Source: Clostridia bacterium | GTDB lineage: Bacteria > Bacillota > Peptococcia > DRI-13 > SM3-B62 | Length of the DNA: 38,115 bases | Direction of reading: 5' to 3' | Assembly: GCA_018432615.1 (NCBI GenBank) | Contig: JAHDSQ010000051.1 | Coordinates: 1-38,115 of the forward strand | In this document: in pieces, positions 24,151 to 32,644 of the stretch | Numbering within the stretch: position 1 is the stretch's first letter | Layout: each line of letters starts with the position of its first letter | Notes under the pieces: generated by a model | Database searches by the model: none | What the model saw: the letters and a program-made list of their open reading frames with translations, nothing else | Told to the model about the DNA's origin: nothing | Program-made: the position numbers and the translations under genes

Positions 24151-25473
24151 ATGGCAACTAATATTGTAATGCCTCAATTGGGGCTGACGATGACAGAAGG
24201 AACAATAATGAAGTGGTATAAAAAGGAAGGGGATCAGGTCAAAACAGGGGAAGTGCTGGCGGAAATCGCAACCGACAAAATAACTAATGAGCTGGAAGCC
24301 CCTGAGGACGGAGTGCTGTTGAAGATAACAGCAGAGGAAGGCCAATGTGTGGCTGTTAAAGCCACCATAGCTGTGATTGGTGCTGCCGGTGAAAGTGTAT
24401 CGCAGGAAGAGCCGGTAGAGGGAAAAGTTCAGAATGAAGTGGAAGATTCCCCTCAACGTGCTGAGACTGCTGCTCCGGAAAAAGAAACCACTAAGGCAAG
24501 GACGAATGCGGGTGAGTGGATCAAGGCCTCACCGGCAGCCCGCAAGCTTGCAAGAGACAAAGGTATAGAGCTTGCGGATATTGTAGGAACAGGACCGGGT
24601 GGCCGGATAGTGGAAAGAGACGTTCTGTCGTGCGAAGAAAAGGGTGCAAGCAGTGTAACTGCTACTCCCTTGGCTAGAAAGACAGCCAAGGAGTACGGTT
24701 TGAAGTTAGAGGAAATAGCGAAGGAAGGCAGAATAACCGAGGAAGACGTACTTGCTGCGGTAAGAAGAAGTATGCCTTCAGCCGAAACGGGGGCCGGAGA
24801 AGGTCAGGTTGTGGCGTTGACACCAATTCGGAAGGTTATTGCCCAGAGGATGAGTGAAAGCTGGAATACGGCTCCTCATGTGACCTTGAGTGTAGACGTG
24901 GATATGACTATGGCCGGAAAACTTAAAGATAACCTGCAAAAGGCCACAGAAAAGAAATACTCCTACACAGAAATAATCGTCAAGTGTGTGGCTCAGGCTC
25001 TACAGGATTACGAGGAAGTGAATGCCAGTTGGACCGCCGAAGGCATCAAGAAGCATAAAAACGTCAATGTTGGTGTTGCCGTCGCGATAGATAGCGGACT
25101 GGTTGTGCCTGTAATTAGGGATGCTCAAAGGAAGAACATCAGCAGCATCAAGGAAGATCTGGCAACAATTGTGGAAAGAGCACGTAGCGGGAATATGTTG
25201 CCCGATGATATGCAGGGCGGCACATTTACCGTAACTAACCTAGGGATGTTTGGGGTGGATCATTTTACACCTATCATCAATCCTCCTGAGAGTGCTATCC
25301 TTGGAGTATGCAGGATAGTGAAGAAACCGGTGGTTATAGGGGAGAATATTGAAATACGCCCAATCATGACACTTTGTCTTTCCTTTGACCATCGTATGAT
25401 TGACGGTGCTCTGGCTGCGAAGTTCATGCAAAGGGTACGGCAGTACCTGGAAGAACCGATGTTGTTGATATAA
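24151..25473 (+). CDS. acoC: Dihydrolipoamide acyltransferase E2 with two peripheral-subunit-binding domains (system 1)
   Basis: 440 residues. The lipoyl domain covers 1-78, with the lipoylated Lys 43 in EIATDKITNE. After an acidic linker come two E3-binding-like domains: about 124-160 (SPAARKLARDKGIELADIVG, then GGRI) and about 169-205 (TPLARKTAKEYGLKLEEI, then EGRI). The catalytic domain (about 220-440) ends in the active-site DHRMIDG (His about 414). It moves the acyl group from lipoamide to CoA. Having two binding domains is unusual; the system 2 E2 has one. An extra domain could bind E3 and E1 separately, or help supply E3 to both complexes. Confidence 0.88.
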   Translation: MATNIVMPQLGLTMTEGTIMKWYKKEGDQVKTGEVLAEIATDKITNELEAPEDGVLLKITAEEGQCVAVKATIAVIGAAGESVSQEEPVEGKVQNEVEDSPQRAETAAPEKETTKARTNAGEWIKASPAARKLARDKGIELADIVGTGPGGRIVERDVLSCEEKGASSVTATPLARKTAKEYGLKLEEIAKEGRITEEDVLAAVRRSMPSAETGAGEGQVVALTPIRKVIAQRMSESWNTAPHVTLSVDVDMTMAGKLKDNLQKATEKKYSYTEIIVKCVAQALQDYEEVNASWTAEGIKKHKNVNVGVAVAIDSGLVVPVIRDAQRKNISSIKEDLATIVERARSGNMLPDDMQGGTFTVTNLGMFGVDHFTPIINPPESAILGVCRIVKKPVVIGENIEIRPIMTLCLSFDHRMIDGALAAKFMQRVRQYLEEPMLLI

Positions 25474-25500
25474 CCGGGTCATATTAAGGAGGGAACACTG

Positions 25501-26895
25501 TTGCAGAAAACGATAATTGTTATAGGCGGAGGACCGGGTGGATACGTAGCGGCTATTCGCGCGGCTCAATTAGGAGCAAAAGTGCATCTTATCGAAAAGG
25601 GAAACCTAGGAGGAACCTGTCTTAATGTGGGCTGTATTCCCACCAAAGCACTGCTTCATACGGTTGAACTTTATGAAGCTGTGAAATCAGCATCCCCGAT
25701 CGGACTCAAGGTCGAAAAATGCAGTATTGATTGGTCTGGCTTACAAAAGCATAGACAGGTGGTTGTGGATCGCTTAGTCGGTGGCGTAAAAGGCTTGTTA
25801 AAAGCTAACGGTGTCGAGGTGCACCAGGGAGAAGGAGTCCTGAAAGATAAAAACACGGTTTCGGTCGTTGGGGCTGCTAGTAAAGAGCTTCCTGCCGACT
25901 ATATAGTACTTGCCTTAGGTTCAAGCCCCGTTAAGTTGAACTTCCCGGGTTCCGAACTGCCGGGAGTGATATACAGCGCGGCTGCCTTAAGCTTGGAGAA
26001 GATTCCCGCCTCAATGGTAATCGTCGGAGGAGGGGTAATCGGTATAGAGTTGGCGGCTCTTTACAACTCAGTAGGTTGTAAGGTTACGGTTGTCGAAATG
26101 CTACCGGAGATTTTACCCCCCGTAGACAGTGAGTTGGCGATTCAGGTGCGGGAAGAATTGAGCCAAAGAGGCGTTACGTTCATGAATGAAGCCAAGCTGA
26201 CCGAGGCGGTGCGTGGGCAAAACGGGTTAATCGCCAAAGTGGAAAAGGCGGGGAAAGTACATGAGCTTGAGGCCGAAAAAATACTGATGGCAGTGGGGCG
26301 CAGGGCAAATTCGACAGGTGCCGGTTTGGAAAAACTGGGGATAGCAACGGAAAGAGGAAGGATCAAAGTGAATAGTTTATTTGCCACCAATATCCCCAAC
26401 ATTTACGCAATCGGCGATTGCAACGGAGAGTTGATGTTGGCTCATGCCGCTTCAGCTCAGGGAGTCGCGGCTGTTGAGCATGCCCTCGGTCATGAACCTG
26501 CGTATTATCGCCAGACGGTACCGTCCTGTATCTACATACAGCCGGAAGTGGCCGGGGTAGGCATGACGGAAGACGAATTGAAAAAGAAAAACATACCTTA
26601 CAAGGTGGGGAGATTTCCTCTGGCGGGTAACGGAAAATCTGTCATTGAGAACAATGGCAAAGGCCAGATAAAGATCCTTGCAGGAGCCAAGTATGAAGAG
26701 ATTCTTGGTGTTCATATGATAGGACCGCGGGTTACAGATCTGATTGCCGAAGCTGCAATGGCAATCAGGCTGGAAGCAACTGTAGATGAATTGATTTCAA
26801 CAGTACACGCCCATCCCACAGTCAGTGAAGCGGTAGCCGAAGCTGCCTTGGCCGTGAATAATCAAACCATACATTGGCCACCGACAGCCAGGTAA
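25501..26895 (+). CDS. lpdA: Dihydrolipoamide dehydrogenase E3
   Basis: 464 residues. The FAD-binding motif is VIGGGPGGYVAAIRAAQLGA, the redox disulfide is GGTCLNVGCIPTKA, the NAD-binding motif is IVGGGVIGIELAALYN and the C-terminal active-site motif is HAHPTVSEA. It reoxidises dihydrolipoamide and makes NADH. The TTG start at 25501 follows GGAGGG (25490-25495). It is the last gene of system 1. There is no second E3 in system 2, so this protein probably serves both. A strong terminator follows. Confidence 0.93.
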   Translation: MQKTIIVIGGGPGGYVAAIRAAQLGAKVHLIEKGNLGGTCLNVGCIPTKALLHTVELYEAVKSASPIGLKVEKCSIDWSGLQKHRQVVVDRLVGGVKGLLKANGVEVHQGEGVLKDKNTVSVVGAASKELPADYIVLALGSSPVKLNFPGSELPGVIYSAAALSLEKIPASMVIVGGGVIGIELAALYNSVGCKVTVVEMLPEILPPVDSELAIQVREELSQRGVTFMNEAKLTEAVRGQNGLIAKVEKAGKVHELEAEKILMAVGRRANSTGAGLEKLGIATERGRIKVNSLFATNIPNIYAIGDCNGELMLAHAASAQGVAAVEHALGHEPAYYRQTVPSCIYIQPEVAGVGMTEDELKKKNIPYKVGRFPLAGNGKSVIENNGKGQIKILAGAKYEEILGVHMIGPRVTDLIAEAAMAIRLEATVDELISTVHAHPTVSEAVAEAALAVNNQTIHWPPTAR

Positions 26896-26925
26896 AGCTA
26901 AGTAAAGATGGAATGTGAGTATAAA

Positions 26926-26972
26926 GAAAAAGGAATGGCACCTCGTCAGTTGACGATGCACCATTCCTTTTT
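26926..26972 (+). terminator. Intrinsic terminator after E3
   Basis: GGAATGG and CCATTCC form the base of an imperfect hairpin whose tip is CGTC-AGTT-GACG, flanked by A- and T-runs (T6 at 26967-26972). It ends the TRAP-aco operon. Confidence 0.85.
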
Positions 26973-27004
26973 TGATGTGTGCAGTAAAACCTCTTGCAGG
27001 ATTT

Positions 27005-27022
27005 TTTCAATATATATTGAAT
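27005..27022. promoter_or_regulatory. Palindrome upstream of the second activator
   Basis: TTTCAA-TATATA-TTGAAT contains a perfect 16-bp palindrome (27006-27021), about 40 bp before the start of the second regulator. It matches the site at 18910-18927 (TTTCAA-N6-TTGAAA) in half-sites and spacing. It may be an operator for one of the two AcoR-like proteins. Confidence 0.5.
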
Positions 27023-27061
27023 AGTTACTAAAATAAGAAAAGTCCGTGGGGGTGTTGTAAG

Positions 27062-28993
27062 ATGGCTGCGGGACACAATTTCTTTGAACACTGGAGCCAC
27101 AGCCACGCAATGGTTATTAAAGAGTCCTGGGACAGGAGCTATACTGCCAAGGTCAGGCAGGAAGACGGGCGCTGCAGGAATATCTTGGAGGGCAGCGAGA
27201 TTAAGAGGGTATTGGAGGAAAAGCATAGTCTGCTCGAAACTGCCAAGCCGGTAATGAAAGATACTTATGATTGGGTAAAAAACTCCGGTTGTTTGCTGGT
27301 GCTGACGGATGAAAACTGTCGGGTTATCGAAAGCTTTGGAGACCGGGAAATCATCGATAATGCGAGAAGAATTAATTTTATTCGTGGTGCAAGCTGGCTG
27401 GAGGAGGACGTAGGAACCAATGCTATCGGTACGGCAGTCCGTATCGAAAAACCGATTCAGGTTAACGGGGAAGAACACTATTGTCAAAAACACCAGTTAT
27501 GGACCTGTACGGCTTCACCCGTCTTTGACGACAGCGGCAAAATCGTAGGGATAATTGATATCTCAGGACCTTCCGGTAGCTTTCATCCTCATTCCTTAGC
27601 TTTGGTGACAGTGCTTGCTAAAACAATTACCATGCAATATCAGACCATGAGACTCACTCGCAGTCATTACTTGATCAACAAACGGATATCCAGTGTATTC
27701 GAAAGAATGTCCGACGGCTTAATTGAATTAGATGAAAATGATCGTGTTATCAGTATCAATCCGGTGGTTAGGGAGATACTGGGCAGGCATGAGAATGAAA
27801 TAATGGGGCAAAGACTGCAGGAACTGTTAAAAACGGAAGATGTTCTAACGAAAAATTATACCGAAAATTTCGGAAATATCACTATTAAGGACAAAAAATC
27901 CCAAAAGTACCAAGTTATTGGGGAAAGGCTTGACAACAGTAGCTATGAAAGGGGAGGCGGTCTCGTTATCTTAAAGAGGCTCAGCGAAACGAAAAGGCAA
28001 TATAAAGGCTTTTCAACCCAAAACGAACTATATAATTTCATAGATATAATCGGAGAAAGCAAGGAACTGACGGAAGCGAAGCTTAAGGCGTGTTCGGCTG
28101 CCCAAAGCAAGGCTAATATCTTGCTATTGGGAGAAAGCGGTACAGGGAAAGAGCTTTTTGCACAATCCATTCACAAAAACAGCCTGCGGCAGAAGGGTCC
28201 GTTCGTGCCGGTCAATTGCGGCGCTATACCGCGAGAATTATTGACAAGCGAACTTTTTGGCCATGATGAAGGAGCTTTTACCGGAGCTTGCAGGGGTGGA
28301 AAAGCCGGCAAATTTGAACAAGCCGAGGGAGGAACCCTCCTGCTTGATGAAATAGGGGAGCTGCCAAATGAGCAGCAGGTAGCCTTGCTTCGTGTGATCC
28401 AAGAAAAAAAGGTCACTCGTTTGGGAAGTAATAGGACAATTCCGGTTGATGTGCGGATAATTTGTGCCACTAACAAGGATCTTGCCGTGGAAACAGCCAG
28501 AGGCCATTTCAGACAAGACCTTTACTATCGTCTCAATGTGCTGAAAATATATATCCCTGCTCTCAGAGAACGCAGGAGCGATATCCCTTTGCTTTTTCAT
28601 CACTTTCTGGAGAAATTCGAGGCTCAGTACGGGAGAAAGATGCAAATAGACGAAGAAGTGTTGCCATATCTGCATGAGTACGATTGGCCGGGGAATGTCA
28701 GGGAACTGCAAAATGTGGTGGAAAGGCTTGTTTGCTTAGCTGAGGACAGGGAAATCACGGTAGCGGATTTGCCCGAGGAAATCAAGCATGCTGCAGGGAC
28801 AGAGGGAAAGGAATATCATGGGGATTTAAAGAGCAGAATAGAACGGAAAGAAGTTACGGCCAAGGAAGAGAAGAAAAAAATAGTAGTCTGCCTGAATAAA
28901 AACGGAGGTAATGTCAGTCAGACGGCAAAAGAAATGGGGATTTCACGCAATACACTTTATCGGAAAATGAAGGCTTATCAGATTAAAAATTAA
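27062..28993 (+). CDS. AcoR-like sigma-54-dependent activator (system 2)
   Basis: 643 residues, paralogous to the protein at 16818-18803. A GAF-like sensor (about 60-195) holds GASWLEEDVGTNAIGTA and EEHYCQKHQLWTCTASPV, and a PAS-like region covers about 205-310. The AAA+ domain has Walker A GESGTGKE (357-364), GAFTGA (404-409) and GGTLLLDEIGEL. The helix-turn-helix at the end is NVSQTAKEMGISRNTLYRKM. The N-terminal SWxRC motif of classic AcoR is altered to ESWDRSY. It lies directly before the second -24/-12 promoter and should control the second dehydrogenase operon. The sensor sequence differs clearly from the first activator, so the two probably answer different ligands. Confidence 0.92.
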   Translation: MAAGHNFFEHWSHSHAMVIKESWDRSYTAKVRQEDGRCRNILEGSEIKRVLEEKHSLLETAKPVMKDTYDWVKNSGCLLVLTDENCRVIESFGDREIIDNARRINFIRGASWLEEDVGTNAIGTAVRIEKPIQVNGEEHYCQKHQLWTCTASPVFDDSGKIVGIIDISGPSGSFHPHSLALVTVLAKTITMQYQTMRLTRSHYLINKRISSVFERMSDGLIELDENDRVISINPVVREILGRHENEIMGQRLQELLKTEDVLTKNYTENFGNITIKDKKSQKYQVIGERLDNSSYERGGGLVILKRLSETKRQYKGFSTQNELYNFIDIIGESKELTEAKLKACSAAQSKANILLLGESGTGKELFAQSIHKNSLRQKGPFVPVNCGAIPRELLTSELFGHDEGAFTGACRGGKAGKFEQAEGGTLLLDEIGELPNEQQVALLRVIQEKKVTRLGSNRTIPVDVRIICATNKDLAVETARGHFRQDLYYRLNVLKIYIPALRERRSDIPLLFHHFLEKFEAQYGRKMQIDEEVLPYLHEYDWPGNVRELQNVVERLVCLAEDREITVADLPEEIKHAAGTEGKEYHGDLKSRIERKEVTAKEEKKKIVVCLNKNGGNVSQTAKEMGISRNTLYRKMKAYQIKN

Positions 28994-29083
28994 GACCTAA
29001 GACCAACTGTCATTTTGGTGTTCCGAGCAAGTTACACATAGGTGACGGTTATGTTACAAGAGAATTACAAAGGCACATGATAA

Positions 29084-29131
29084 AGAAAAGCAGATGTCCG
29101 ATTTATACGGGACACGGGCTTTTCTTTTTTT
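29084..29131 (+). terminator. Intrinsic terminator after the second activator
   Basis: AGAAAAGC (29084-29091) pairs with GCTTTTCT (29118-29125), with an inner TGTCC/GGACA stem, followed by a T-run to 29131. Confidence 0.85.
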
Positions 29132-29139
29132 ATCTAACA

Positions 29140-29157
29140 TTGGGCATGGTTTTTGCT
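29140..29157 (+). promoter_or_regulatory. Sigma-54 (-24/-12) promoter of the second aco-like operon
   Basis: GG at 29143-29144 and GC at 29155-29156 are 10 nt apart, in the context TGGGCATGGTTTTTGCT. It differs from consensus at two less conserved positions. The location, between a sigma-54 activator and the operon it should serve, supports it. Confidence 0.72.
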
Positions 29158-29248
29158 GTCAATGAAGACTAAGGAATAAACAGTAGTGGGCATATTGTTT
29201 TAGACGTCAGAATATAGTTTGTATTACGGGGAAAAGGAGGTGTTAGAA

Positions 29249-29608
29249 GTGGGCCGCAAGCGGTTAATTATTGAAATGGGTGTAGGTATCGATATGCACG
29301 GTGAAGATGTGACGAAGGCGGCACAACGTGCTGTTAAAGATGCGGTATCAAAATCATGTCTGTGCGGATTGAAGGATATTTTCGAAATTACTGATCCACA
29401 CGAGATGCATATCAAGGCCAAGATCGGTTCGCCGTATCCTGAACAGGCAGATACAAGAAAGATAAAAGAAGCCATTCCCTTTGGCACTGCTGATATTGAG
29501 GTTGTTCAAGGCGGTTTGATTGTTCAGGGGCTGCATCTGCCGCAGCTGGCAAAAGGCAGTAATATTGTAATGGCTGTGGCGGCCTTGACGGTTTACATTG
29601 AAGTCTGA
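29249..29608 (+). CDS. Lin0512-family protein
   Basis: 119 residues. KRLIIEMGVGIDMHGEDVTKAAQRAVKDAV matches the opening of the Lin0512 family; the later VVQGGLIVQGLHLP and IVMAVAALTVYIEV fit its second half. No member has a biochemical role that I know. The GTG at 29249 follows AAAGGAGG (29233-29240) and is preferred over the upstream start at 29219. It is the first gene after the second sigma-54 promoter, ahead of E1 alpha. That position suggests a role with the substrate or in assembly of this dehydrogenase. The His and Asp in GIDMHGEDV could bind a ligand or metal, but this is a guess. Confidence 0.8.
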   Translation: MGRKRLIIEMGVGIDMHGEDVTKAAQRAVKDAVSKSCLCGLKDIFEITDPHEMHIKAKIGSPYPEQADTRKIKEAIPFGTADIEVVQGGLIVQGLHLPQLAKGSNIVMAVAALTVYIEV

Positions 29609-29650
29609 GCATAAGGTGTGTGGAGTATTAACAAAAGGAGGAGCGAAGAG

Positions 29651-30613
29651 ATGGAAGTTACAAAGGAGACATTATTAGGCTTTTATGAAACCATGGTTAC
29701 CATCAGGACCTTTGAAGAAAAGGCGATGGAATTGTTTGCCGCAGGATATATTCCGGGTTTTGTGCATTTGTATATAGGGGAAGAAGCGGTAGCAACAGGG
29801 GTTTGTGCCAATCTAACGGAAAGAGACTTTATTACCAGTACCCACCGGGGGCACGGACACCTCATCGCCAAGGGCGGCAAAATAGACCTGATGATGGCGG
29901 AACTAATGGGAAAGGTTACGGGATATTGCAAGGGCAAGGGAGGGTCCATGCACATTGCTGATGTTGACTTAGGGATCTTGGGAGCGAACGGTATTGTCGG
30001 AGCGGGACAACCGATAGCGGCAGGTGCGGCTTTTGCCTGCAAATATAAAAAACAGGATAATGTTTGCGTCTGCTTTTTCGGTGACGGCGCTTCTAACCGG
30101 GGAACTTTTCACGAGGCTCTTAACTTAGCTTCAATTTTCAAACTGCCCGTGATATACGTGTGTGAGAACAACCTTTACGGGATATCAAATTGTCAAAGAG
30201 ACCATATGAATGTCAGCGATATTTCCGACCGAGCCGCCTCTTACGGAATACCGGGGGTATCGGTGGACGGCAATGATGTTATGGCTGTATATGAGGCAGC
30301 CGCTGAAGCAGTCAAGAGGGCCAGAAAGGGTGAAGGCCCCAGCATGATTGAATGCAAGACCTGGAGGCATCGCGGTCATTTCGAGGGAGACCCTGGAATA
30401 TATAAGAACGCTAAGGAACAGGAAGCCTGGATCAAAAAAGATCCTATCATAAAGCTGGAGAAGAAGCTTGTAGAATATGAATACGCCGCCGAAGATGAGC
30501 TTAACGCGATAAAAGATGCGGCGAAAGAAAGAATAGAAGCTGCCGTCGAGTTTGCCAAAAACAGTCCCGATCCTGAGCCGGAAGACGTTCTGAGGGATGT
30601 ATACGCCGATTAA
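29651..30613 (+). CDS. acoA: Acetoin-dehydrogenase-like E1 alpha (system 2)
   Basis: 320 residues, paralogue of the gene at 22177. It has GFVHLYIGEEA, STHRGHGHLIAKGG, GYCKGKGGSMHIAD and the complete TPP motif GDGASN (144-149) ending in ENN. ATG 29651 follows AAGGAGG (29634-29640); the upstream in-frame start at 29618 has no such site. It makes E1 with the next gene. The full GDG motif contrasts with the SDG of system 1. The substrate may be acetoin or a related diketone or 2-oxo acid. Confidence 0.87.
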   Translation: MEVTKETLLGFYETMVTIRTFEEKAMELFAAGYIPGFVHLYIGEEAVATGVCANLTERDFITSTHRGHGHLIAKGGKIDLMMAELMGKVTGYCKGKGGSMHIADVDLGILGANGIVGAGQPIAAGAAFACKYKKQDNVCVCFFGDGASNRGTFHEALNLASIFKLPVIYVCENNLYGISNCQRDHMNVSDISDRAASYGIPGVSVDGNDVMAVYEAAAEAVKRARKGEGPSMIECKTWRHRGHFEGDPGIYKNAKEQEAWIKKDPIIKLEKKLVEYEYAAEDELNAIKDAAKERIEAAVEFAKNSPDPEPEDVLRDVYAD

Positions 30614-30639
30614 TATTACTATAAGAAAGGGTGAGAAGA

Positions 30640-31614
30640 ATGAAAACAATGACGTATGTTGAGGCCTTAAGGGACGGTATGCGTTTTGAAATGAACAAAG
30701 ACCCTAATGTTTATCTAGCCGGAGAAGATGTTGGTATTTTTGGAGGCTGTTTCGGTCAGACGGCGGGTTTGTATCAGGAATTCGGCCCGGAGCGAGTTAT
30801 AGACACCCCTATCACCGAGACGGCAATAATCGGTCATGCTGTCGGCGCGGCGGCCAGCGGTCTGCGTCCGATAGTAGAAATAATGTTCATAGACTTTACA
30901 GGTGTTTGTATGGATGAAATCCTTAACCAGGCAACGAAAATGAGATACATGTTTGGGGGTAAGGCTAAGGTTCCCATGGTAATCAGGACGCCGTGTGGCG
31001 CGGGCGTAGGGGCTGCGGCACAGCATTCGCAAAGCCTGGAGGCATTTTTCACCCATATCCCCGGTATCAAGGTAGTTATGCCGTCTGTGGCTGCAGATGC
31101 CAGGGGTTTAATGATAGCTGCCATCCGCGACGACAACCCGGTAATGTATATAGAGCATAAAGGGTTGTTAGGGGTAGAAGGCGAGGTGCCGGAAGGGGAT
31201 GTGGTCGTTCCCCTGGGTAAGGCCGATATTAAAAAGGAAGGTTCGGATGTAACAATAGTAGCTTGGTCGGCGATGGTCGGGAAAGCCATGAATGCTGCCG
31301 CTTCTTTGGAAAAAGAAGGAATCAGCGCGGAGGTACTGGATCCACGCACCTTGAAACCCCTGGATATTGACAGTATTCTGAGTTCGGTAGCCAAGACCGG
31401 TAAGCTGGTTATCGTCCATGAGGCTAATAAAACAGGAGGATTTGGCGGGGAAATAGCCGCCCTGGTTGCGGATCAGGGCTTTGACTATCTTAATGCTCCT
31501 ATTAAGCGCGTTACAGCTCCTGATTCGCCTGTGCCCTTCAGTCCTGTGCTGGAGAAGGCTTATGTGCCCGGTGAGGAAAAAATCATTGCGGCAGTTAAAG
31601 AACTGTTTGCTTAG
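30640..31614 (+). CDS. acoB: Acetoin-dehydrogenase-like E1 beta (system 2)
   Basis: 324 residues. Features are YLAGEDVGIFGGCFGQT, TPITETAIIGHAVGAAASGLRP, RTPCGAGVGAAAQHSQS and VLDPRTLKPLDIDSI. ATG 30640 is preferred to the GTG at 30631 because AAAGGGTGAG lies at 30626-30635 and the family usually begins MKTMTYVEAL. In the region where system 1 has DGIARSAA, this copy has CGAGVGAA, closer to AcoB of acetoin dehydrogenases. It is the partner of the preceding E1 alpha. Confidence 0.88.
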   Translation: MKTMTYVEALRDGMRFEMNKDPNVYLAGEDVGIFGGCFGQTAGLYQEFGPERVIDTPITETAIIGHAVGAAASGLRPIVEIMFIDFTGVCMDEILNQATKMRYMFGGKAKVPMVIRTPCGAGVGAAAQHSQSLEAFFTHIPGIKVVMPSVAADARGLMIAAIRDDNPVMYIEHKGLLGVEGEVPEGDVVVPLGKADIKKEGSDVTIVAWSAMVGKAMNAAASLEKEGISAEVLDPRTLKPLDIDSILSSVAKTGKLVIVHEANKTGGFGGEIAALVADQGFDYLNAPIKRVTAPDSPVPFSPVLEKAYVPGEEKIIAAVKELFA

Positions 31615-31635
31615 GGAATAACGAGGGAGGCAGAG

Positions 31636-32637
31636 ATGGCAACGGTAGGGATTATTGCAAACCCGGCTTCAGGCAAGGACATTAGGAGACTGGTGTCTTA
31701 TGGTACAGTATTCGACAATCAGGAGAAGGTCAATATTGTCCGGAGGATCATACTGGGCTTATCAGCGGTGGGAGTCGCCAGGATACTATATATGCCGGAT
31801 TATTACGGTATTGTTCCTCAAGCTCTGGACGGCCTGAAACAAGAGGATAAAGTTTCGCTTGAAGTGGAAAGGGCCGATATCGAGCTGACCGCTGATCAGC
31901 AGGATTCCTTGAATGCAGCAATATTTATGCGAGAAAGCGGTGTGGGCTGTATTGTAACCCTGGGAGGAGACGGTACTAACCGAATGGTGGCTAAAGGCTG
32001 TGGCAATATCCCTCTTTTGCCGGTATCGACCGGAACTAATAATGTGTTCCCTGGGATGATTGAGGGAACAGTGGCAGGAATGGCGGCGGGGGTTGTGGCT
32101 TTGGGAATTGCCGATGGCCCCCCTGCGGTGATGCCTTCAAAGAAGCTGGTAATATATAAAAATGGGCAACCGGTTGATATTGCCTTAATTGATGCCGTAA
32201 CTTTGCGCGATAGGTTTGTAGGAGCCAGAGCGATTTGGGAGACGGAACGATTGCTGCAGGCGGTTGTTACCAGGGGAGAACCGCACAATATCGGCATTGC
32301 TTCGGTAGTAGGAAATATTGAGCCTGTGATTCCTGAGAGTGATGAGGGGATGGCCCTGGAGTTTGGCGGCGAAGGAAGGTCCGTTTTATCACCCATTGCC
32401 CCCGGTTTGATAGTGAAGGTAGGAGTTAAGGGGCACAAAAAAATCATGATTGGTGATGAGGTGAGAATAATCCGTAAACCCTGTATTATCGCCTTAGATG
32501 GGGAACGGGAGGTAGAGGTGAAGGAAGACGAAGAGGCCTGCATTAAACTTACCTTCGACGGTCCCAGGGTTGTGGACGTGAGAGGCGTCTTGCATGAAAG
32601 GGTCAAAAAATGGGCCGGAGAAAGATCAGAGGGGTGA
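31636..32637 (+). CDS. acoX: AcoX-like protein, NAD-kinase fold
   Basis: 333 residues of the ATP-NAD kinase/AcoX group. VGIIANPASGKDIRRLVS and TLGGDGTNRMVAKG are the nucleotide-binding motifs, and PVSTGTNNVFP follows as in NAD and diacylglycerol kinases. The C-terminal half is the beta-rich domain of this group. AcoX genes sit in acetoin catabolic operons of several bacteria, yet the reaction is not established. Its position between E1 beta and E2 strengthens assignment of this operon to the acetoin type. System 1 has no AcoX. GGGAGG precedes the ATG by 9 nt. Confidence 0.85.
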   Translation: MATVGIIANPASGKDIRRLVSYGTVFDNQEKVNIVRRIILGLSAVGVARILYMPDYYGIVPQALDGLKQEDKVSLEVERADIELTADQQDSLNAAIFMRESGVGCIVTLGGDGTNRMVAKGCGNIPLLPVSTGTNNVFPGMIEGTVAGMAAGVVALGIADGPPAVMPSKKLVIYKNGQPVDIALIDAVTLRDRFVGARAIWETERLLQAVVTRGEPHNIGIASVVGNIEPVIPESDEGMALEFGGEGRSVLSPIAPGLIVKVGVKGHKKIMIGDEVRIIRKPCIIALDGEREVEVKEDEEACIKLTFDGPRVVDVRGVLHERVKKWAGERSEG

Positions 32638-32644
32638 AGGATTA

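Noticed and set aside
26822-27493. A 223-codon minus-strand frame spanning the E3 terminator and the second activator
   Set aside because: It runs through a strong terminator hairpin and the palindrome and opposes two well-identified genes.
30834-31394. A 186-codon open frame on the minus strand
   Set aside because: An antisense shadow of the E1 beta gene without its own ribosome-binding site.
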